DNA of 64,000 nt from Meandrina meandrites (lineage: Eukaryota; Cnidaria; Anthozoa; Scleractinia; Meandrinidae): positions 36,713,356-36,777,355 of the forward strand of contig OY855907.1 in assembly GCA_963693305.1 (NCBI GenBank), in the 5' to 3' direction. Shown here in pieces: positions 13,301 to 22,300 of the stretch. A model generated the notes under the pieces. It was given only the letters and a program-made list of their open reading frames with translations, did not search any database and had not been told where the DNA came from. Numbering within the stretch: position 1 is the first letter of the stretch; each line of letters starts with the position of its first letter. The translations under genes and the position numbers were made by a program.

Positions 13301-16300
13301 TGAAGATATCATAAAAGTTGAAAATAATCCTGGAATTACAGAAATTACACCAAATATCGTACCCTGCAAGTTATTGTATATTGTTGATGTACACGAACAA
13401 TTACCAGGCCAATTAGAAAAGCGATTTTTAGTTTCCTACCATTTCAACTCTAGTCCTAGAGCGAAAATCCACTTGCAGAAAATTGTTGCGGTCATACTTG
13501 AGCATCCCGTCTTCAATCATGAATATTCCGGGAGAGCCTGGTCTGGAGAAGTGAGGGCAGTGGCCTGTTTTGGTCAGGTCAGTCTTCATGTAAGACGAGC
13601 ACGACAGCTGACTTTCCTTGATCTTACCATCCCTCATGCCCAAAGGACGAAAACGGGAGCAAACTACCAAAAGAAGATGACCAAACAATTATTGAATATG
13701 TTTTTTATTTTCAAGCTGGTCTTCCTGGAATTGCTTTCGACACTCAAGTGAAAACTGCTCTAACATGACATACATTACACTGAGAGAACTGACAATTCTA
13801 TAACAAATTACTAACTTGGTGCGTAGTATTCAAACGAAGAGCTTGCTAGTTCTGTTTTAGGTGCTCCATCCAAGTTGGCATCATCCCAGTAGTATTCCAC
13901 AGCTACAAAGTTTGATGATCGTGAAGACTTTCCCGGCGCGGTGGTGTTCTGGAGGTCAACTTTGAAATTTGCAGCAAGGGTCATGTTTTGGCAGGACTCT
14001 AGCTTATCAAACTGAAAGTTATCGATGCACAGAAAAAAGTGAGTGTTGGTATATAGCTTTATTTTCACAAACAGTGCGCGCTCTCACTTCGAGATCACAT
14101 GCCACCTTACAATAAAATTGTTTCCCGCCAAAAGTCTCTGAGAGAGCCGAGCAGCAATGCAATATCAATGACGTCAGAGGGTAACAATACACTGTTACCC
14201 GCGAATGTTAACTGACAACGGAGTTTGTTCAAATTCATATAGCCCTACCACTTTTATGCTTGGGTTGAATTTTTAGGGCTCCAGATGCCAAAGATAATGT
14301 ATGAATTTTACCACTTGAAGTAACAAAAGGCTTCTACTTTTGCATATGCCCTTCACGAAGTCAAAGGCTCGGCACAGCTGCGCGGAAGAACCGCAAGGGA
14401 GCCCCGAAGGGGAACAGGCTTCTTATCTCCGCCCCCCCCCCCCCCCCCCCCTCTCCTCTCTCCCACTCTCCCTTGCATTATCAAGGCTTCTAAGGGCCAA
14501 AAAAGCAGAAAAATTCCAGGAATTCTATCGCCAAAACTTGTGTCAGCTGTGAGGCTTTCTTATTTTCAAGCTCATGGTTTTGGGTGTGACTATGTTTCTT
14601 CTTTGCATAATTCTGGATCTTACTTTAACGATCAATGTTGCTTCCTGGTGTATCAAGCTGGTATATTCGGGTCCATCCATGATATGAGCAGAGTCAAAAT
14701 CGAGCTGTTTAGGAAAGGACCACTTCACCACTAGCTTGGCAGCCACGCCTTGGGAATCTTTGTAGTGTGCTATGAATAAGTGCTGAGCAACCAAACCTCT
14801 GCGAGAAAAAGGAGTACGGATGTAAATTAATAGTCCAAATAATAAGTTTACAACAGAATGGTCACGTCATAACATCCTAAGTTGCTGTCAGTGCGAACGT
14901 AAGCGGGTACTTTGTAATTTATTTGGTGCCAATCACGATTGGATTTCACGAAGTTTTCCGCGCTTGGCACGGGTTGCATGTTTTCCCGCGCTTGACGCAA
15001 GCTGTATTTTTCCTACAAATCTGATTGGTTCATTCCGTCGTTTTTTATTTTAGTTTGTTGTGATTGGCTAAATGTGATTACTGTGGGTTTCAGTTTGATG
15101 ACAACTTTCCGAAAGCCGAGCTATTTAAACCCTCACCATACAAAATGATGTTAGTGCCTCTGTATTTTATTCTAAATACAAACATGGCTACTAGATCGAA
15201 CTTGTGGAGATGGCGAGAAAACCAAAGAATTCCTCAGTTTTATAAACAATATTTAAAAGTACGTCTTTACTTACCCTTGCACAACTGGCTCAGACCGATT
15301 GGCCAGCGAAACCGCGACCAGAAGCTTCGGGTCTCCTCCTTTTGTAGGGACACATGATTCTTGTGGCACGACAGATTGTGCCTAAAGATGATCAGCGAAT
15401 CAAAACTAATATAATATAAATTTCAGCAAAGTTTCAGAAGCTAGAAGTCTACATCTAGTATTTGGGCGGGTGCTATTTCTTTCGCGAGTGGTCTATTTTT
15501 AGAACAAAGCTTGCGCGCGAGAAAATGACGTAGTTTATTGCAAAGAAATGATGGCTTGCATGTGCAATAAGATTGTTGTAAAATGGTTGCAAATCACGAA
15601 CGGCAAATGCTCCAACGCGATTGGCTTCTGTTTCGCCATACCTCAAGTTGAGTTGTAAACTTCTAGCTTATGAACTTTGATTTCAGTTATTAATTCTTAC
15701 TCCAGGGAGAAAGGCACAGTTTTATAAAAAATATTCTCGATAACTCTATCTCTAAATGTTGCAGAAACTCCCATGACTTTTGTGCTTCAAGCCGGCTGTG
15801 TTACTTTCTAAAAGCGTTGTTATTGATACAACTGTCTTGACAACTCTTTTTTAAATATTAAAGCGATCGAGAGCAAAAGCTATGCTTAAATTCATGATGT
15901 CTGAAAAATAGGAATTACAATTCTTGTGTTCACTGATAAACTTTCAAAAGACACCGATCAATGGAAAGGATATCCTTACACAGTACATGAGACTATACTC
16001 TAACGAATTAACAAAACATTTAAGAGCCAATGTTACCAACGGTCAGACAAAAGACGGCAAGTGTCGAAAAATGGATTTCGCTTATATTCTTACCATACGT
16101 AGGTCTTTGTGAGAAACAAATACCAGCATACTTAGTTTGGCTGAATATCGATTTGTTTTCGAGAAAATCGATAATCATTGAAAACCGCCATATTGCCACT
16201 TTCGGAGCTCAAAATTTATGCCGAGTTTCGTAGCTTCGCGTGAAAAAATAAAGCACTCTGGAAGGAAAATACCGGCCACATGTTGTAGAATGACATCAAA

Positions 16301-19300
16301 TGAGTACGTGGAAAGAAATTTTAGTCCTTCGTGTCCTTTTATTTACAAAATATAATTAAATTTATTTGACACACTTTTAATAGGGTTCAAAATTGGTCAA
16401 ACTTATCGTCTAATTTAAGTATGTGCGAAGCGAAATAATTGGTCAAAAATTCGGTATTTGCAAGTCAAAGGACTGTTCTTTACGACTTTAGAAGGATTAG
16501 CTGGGGAAATGATTTCGTGCGATGTTTTCGAATTTCGAAGTTGCCTAAAATTCGTCAATTAGTAATCGTGGAGATACCGCCGTTTATGTAAACATTTCAC
16601 GCAAAGGTTGAATTCTTCCCGACGCGAACTTAACTGTGTCTAATAAAAACGTAGACATGCTTACCTTGATGTTGCTGAAGCATTTTAAGCGTTGTATTAT
16701 TCATTCACGATAAAACCCAAGCCCGCGGTGAAGTTAGCTAAACGATTTTCTTGACGCCATGTGTCATTAATTTCCTCGTCTTGAAGTGACATCTCTTTTT
16801 CATTCGTTCTTGAAAATTAAACACTCCAGTATCAAGTGATTAACGTAACAGCCATGCATAGTATTTTTGCTTTAAATCAGCTTCGAACTGAGAAGCAGAG
16901 GAAGATAAACCGGTTCAGGAGACAAACCGTCATTTCAAAAACCGCCATTTGTCCCGTGGCGGCTAATTTATTCACAAGGACAATTTCACCTGAAATTGAC
17001 AACCACTGCCGTGACAAAGTAATGCACCAGTCATTTGAAATCCCCGACCCTCCCCCCCTCGGGCATAGGCGGGGCATTCACTTTTTTTGCAAGTGAAGGC
17101 AAGTGAAGTCCCCGGTCCCCGGGAGAAAAGTGAATGGTGAACTCCCCCGCCCCTGCATGATCCACACACATGCTATAAGAAAAGTAATCTTTTGTAGAAA
17201 ACTTGTTTTTGCCAAGCGCAACAATGGATGACAATAAGGGAAGATAAAAACGTTGGTAGCCATGAAATTAACACGTTGATTTCAGAGTAGCTAGCAATAC
17301 ACTTGCAAAGGCCCCTCGATGGACAAGGAAGAAGACGACTATTACCAAATCAACTTTTTATTTTTAATAACGGTTATTTTAAAAAACTTTTTCTGTTTTA
17401 CAACTTGATGTTACAAAATGCAAGATCACAGCAAACTGAATACTTATCAATACCATATCATTGAAATAAGCCTACCTTTCGTCACCAGACTTTGAATATC
17501 TTCTGCCAATATAGCCTTCTTTGAATTCTGGTATGACACTTTACAAAACAATTTTTACTTCGCGATATTAGGCAGCGAATTGCAGCGAAATACTGCAAAG
17601 CAACCGATCGACCGAGCGGGTCAACACAAATAATTCAAACCGCTGAGCATGGAGTGACTGCCCCGCTTATTCCCCGGTCCGGCATGCGAAGGCAGTGATT
17701 TCTGGCGCATCCCCCGCCTAACGGGGAACTAAAATGGAGTGAATCTGAAGTGAAAGCCCCGCTTTTACCCCGCCTATGCCCGAGGGGGGGGGGGGGGGTC
17801 GGGGATTTCAAATGACTGGTGCATAAGAAGCAAGCACCGTACCTTTTTGGTATCTGGTTAAGGTATTTTGTTGTTATTATTTTAATTTGAGCTTAAAATT
17901 GCACACAGTTGGACTGACCAGAAAAAGAAATTTAAGTCAGTTCAAATAGACCACCGTTTGCAAAATGGTTGCGTGTAAACGCCTTTTACTTCTGTGCCGG
18001 AAGTGCTTCGCTTTTCCTTATTCAATTCATATCGTTATTTTCCTAGATCTTCCTTTTTAGATTAAAGCAACAAAGAGATAAAAAAGCTTTATTGCTGCCG
18101 TTTGATCACTCTACAGTCAATATTCAAGAATCATCCCGTGGAGTCCAGCCTGAATAAGTTTCAATAGGGGGATGGGAGGGTGCCCAACATCAACACGGCC
18201 CTGGTAATTAGCCTTGTAATTCAGTGATGCACCATAGATGCGAAACACTTTAAATAACGAATACGTCTAGCCTGTGAGTCGGGAGTTGACATATTTCACG
18301 TTAGACGGATTGTCACTGACTCTTTTTACATTGTTTCGTAGACGTTTCGGCTATAAATACTTAAGCCTAATAAATGCGAGTTCGTTGTTACGCGCTATTT
18401 GAATGTATCGCGAGGGTTGCGCGGGTGACCATAAGCGCTAATGGGGATACGAAATTGGTTCAAGTCCTGAGAAGGGTAATGTGTTAAGTCGTAACAGCGA
18501 TATTTTTCACTTCAACAACAAATGTGGCAAACATAAGTGCAAAACGACAAGGCGACGACCTTGTATGCAACAAGGTTAGAGCATGGTGCTGGTGTTGCTC
18601 GGGAAGTCGCTGGGAACGTTTCCAGTAAAATATTTAAGATCCTGCCTGATATGCGAGACTTTTGCAACTCAGTGGAAATGGATGTGTTCTTTCTTTCAGG
18701 GAAGCGAAAGCAACCATTAATTCAGCTACAAGACACTGACAAGAGAATTTTGTAGTCAGATGTAGTCAGTGCAAAGGAAATAAATGAGGTAAATTCAGGC
18801 CCTTAGGGTGGATTCTGTTGAGGGGGGTTCTTTTATGTTGTGGGAAGTATTTTAGCGCCGGAGGCGCTTGCACGAGTTCCGAAGGAACGAGCCTTTGGGG
18901 GGTCTTCGTGTTTGCCCTCCCAGAAAAGTTTGCAAATTTGGGTTCTCTCAAGTGCCATTTCCTGCATTTTGACATCATTTCTGAGGTGGGGTGCATTATT
19001 AAGTTGATAAAATCTTGTAAGACATCACATCAACTATAAATAAAAGCCAAAATAAATACAAAATATGTACATATGTATAAATTACATAAAAGTGATATGT
19101 TAAAATAGCAGGATAATTAAATAATAATTATTAATTATTAATATTTGCCTTCAATATTAGCTCTTTGGAAAGTAATTTTCATTCTAAAAAATTTCTGAAA
19201 TGTTCAGAAATGAGTGTGTGCGTTTAGACAGTTTTAAAAACACAAATATTAAAATAACATGCAGGGTGGATGAGTGCACAAGACTGATCGAAAGAATGAT

Positions 19301-22300
19301 GAATTATGATGAATTATTTGAAAACGACCAATCAATCCAAAAGATTAGAACTTCTCACTATAGTGCCAAACTGTTGCGGCTTCCACCGATAATCCTGGCA
19401 AGGAAGGTTGTCGTCCGTGTAATCGACCGGTCACAGTCGTTTGATTGTTTCGTGTAAATTTTTTTATCTTTTCAAACCCCCCCCCCCCCCCCCCCCCCCC
19501 ACCGTACGGGATTGGAATCAGATTCCCAAGCAGTCCTTTATACCCGGCAATTTTTAGGAGTATAATATTTGGCTGGTGATTGACCTTAGTGAAATCAGTG
19601 CAAGAATTAGCACAAAAGACGTCTATCTATGTAATGAGCAATGCCAAGGAACCAAAACGCGTTTGGTTATAAATGATAGCATTTTGTTGTCGAGGTTTTG
19701 TATTTATGCTAATGATTATTTTAGTCGTGAGTTAAGCAAAACCTATTTAATATGCCGGCCCACCTGATCGGAACAGCTATAGCCCAGATCATTATTTCCT
19801 GTGATACCAAAAGAAACACTACCGTTTTACTAGCTACTCTGTCCTAGTAGCTAGTAGCAGGGTAAAAATACGAAGTTGAGGTATTCTAGAGTAAAACGTC
19901 GTTGCGTTTTTTGAAACGTCGTGTGAATATAGAATGGTATTTATTTGCACATGCCTGAGCTGGCGTCACCACACGTCCAGCGAGTGGGGGTATTTGATGA
20001 CATTCAATGTTCACGTTTCCCGATTCTCTGGGTGAGGTATAATATGGAATCGTTCTACAGCGAGTGATTATGACCACTATGGGTATTTGTTTTGCTGACA
20101 GCCTAGAACAAATCAACGAGCTATGAAATGTGAAATGAAACTTGTACTAATGCAGTCTTTATATATAATTGTTGTCTAAACGTTATGTGAACGCAGTACT
20201 ATTTTCGCAAGTGAGGAGGCGAGGCAACTGCCTCACATCGCAGCTCAGGCGGGGAAACCTTCTCCACCGCTAACCCCCCCCCCCCCCCCCCCCCCATCAT
20301 ATTCAGGCTGGATTCTACAGGATGATCCTTGAGTATTGACGGACGGCCGATCTAACGGCAACAATAAGACTTTTATTTTATCTCTTTTTGCGTTTCAACT
20401 TAAAAAGGAAGTGCCATGATATGAATTTTAAAAGTGAGGAAAAGCGAAGCAACTCAACAGAAGAACTTCCGGCCCGGAAGTAAAAGGCGTTTACACGCTT
20501 TTGCAAACGGTGGTTTATTTGAACGATTGAAATTTCTTTATCTGCTCAGTCTACTAACTATGGTCCAGCTGTGTGTCATTTTAAGCTCAAATTTAAATAA
20601 CAACAACAAAATAACTTAACTAGATACCAAAAAGGTACGGTGCTTGCTTCTTACTTTGTCACGGCAGTGGTTGTCAATTTCAGGTGAAATTGTCCTTGTG
20701 AATAAATTAGCTGCCTCGGGACAAATGGCGGCTTTTGAAATGAGGGTTTGCCACTGAACCGGTTTATCTGCCTCTGCTTCTCAGTTCGAAGCTGATTTAA
20801 AGCAAAAATACTATGCATGGCTGTTACGTTGATCACTTGAGACTGGAGTGTTTAATTTTCAAGAACGAATGAAAAAGAGATGTCACTTCAAGACAAGGAA
20901 ATTAATGACACATGGCGTCGAGAAAATCGGTTAACTAACTTCACCGCGGCTTGGGTTTTATCGTGAATGAATAATACAACGCTTAAAATGCTTCAGCAAC
21001 ATCAAGGTAAGCATGTCTACGTTTTTATTAGACACAGTTAAGTTCGCGTCGGGAAGAATTCAACCTTTGCGTGAAATGTTTACATAAACGGCGGTATCTC
21101 CACGATTACTAATTGACGAATTTTAGGCAACTTCGAAATTCGAAAACATCGCACGAAATCATTTCCCCAGCTAATCCTTCTAAAGTCGTAAAGAACAGTC
21201 CTTTGACTTGCAAATACCGAATTTTTGACCAATTATTTCGCTTCGCACATACTTAAATTAAACGATAAGTTTGACCAATTTTGAACCCTATTAAAAGTGT
21301 GTCAAATAAATTTAATTATATTTTGTAAATAAAAGGACACGAAGGACTAAAATTTCTTTCCACGTACTCATTTGATGTCATTCTACAACATGTGGCCGGT
21401 ATTTTCCTTCCAGAGTGCTTTATTTTTTCACGCGAAGCTACGAAACTCGGCATAAATTTTGAGCTCCGAAAGTGGCAATATGGCGGTTTTCAAGGATTAT
21501 CGATTTTCTCCAAAACAAATCGATATTCAGCCAAACTAAGTATACTGGTATTTGTTTCTCACAAAGACCTACCTGTAGTAAGAATATAAGCGAAATCCAT
21601 TTTTCGGCACTTGCCAAGAATTTTCGATATTGTTTGATTCTTGTGAACATGTGCTCTTAAGAGGCGATCTCTGTTTAATTAAGTTTGAAAGAAATATTAT
21701 TTTGACGTCACCAACATTGAATATATAAGTTCTGGTATGGTGGCCCAGCATTATCATAGTAAAATATGTAGGTTTTTGAGGAGAAAGGAATAAAAAATGG
21801 AAAGAAACTAAAAATATAAGCAATCAAAATAGAAAAAAGGGAGAAAAAATAATATTGTAATGAGAATTAATTATACAAAGCCAAAAATATTTGTTGACAA
21901 ATTAAAAAGAAAAAAATAAGGAAAATAATTTAAGCACTAAAAATATTTTGAAAAAAATATAATCGAACAAAACAAAAAAAGAAAAAGAAAAACATTGAAA
22001 ATCAACATCGAAAATCAACATTGAAAATCAACATCGAAAATCAACATTTAAAATCAACATCGAAAATCAACATTGAAAATCAACATCGAAAATCAACATT
22101 GAAAATCAGCATCGAAAATCAACATTTAAAATAAACATTGAAAATCAACATTGAAAATCAACATTGAAAATCGACATAGGAAAAAAAAAACGTTATTTCC
22201 ACGTGGCCTGTCGTTATCATAGACCAAGATGCTTTGCACGCATATTCAATACTAGAGAGGTGATTGGAAGCTCCTGATACATCAAGGTTGTTTGGACGGT

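Larger units (their letters stand above)
16020..21660. mobile_element. 5.6-kb element with long terminal inverted repeats
   Basis: The left arm, 16024-18157 (minus a later 0.8-kb insertion), is the inverted copy of 20300-21656. Arms are about 1.35 kb and closely similar by eye (for example, the same MINVTAMHSIFALNQLRTEK frame at 16836 plus and 20836 minus). The spacer 18158-20299 shows no recognisable transposase. Both outer ends abut TTAA (16020-16023 and 21657-21660), with GAGC at the termini, which would fit a piggyBac-type target. It occupies intron 1 of the discoidin gene. Confidence 0.75.

Noticed and set aside
14340..14552. Proline-rich 70-codon frame
   Set aside because: Built on a poly-C tract within a repeat fragment, with no homology recognised.
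16836..17096. 86-codon frame, matched at 20651-20836
   Set aside because: Identical frames in both arms of the large inverted repeat reflect duplication, not conservation of a protein.
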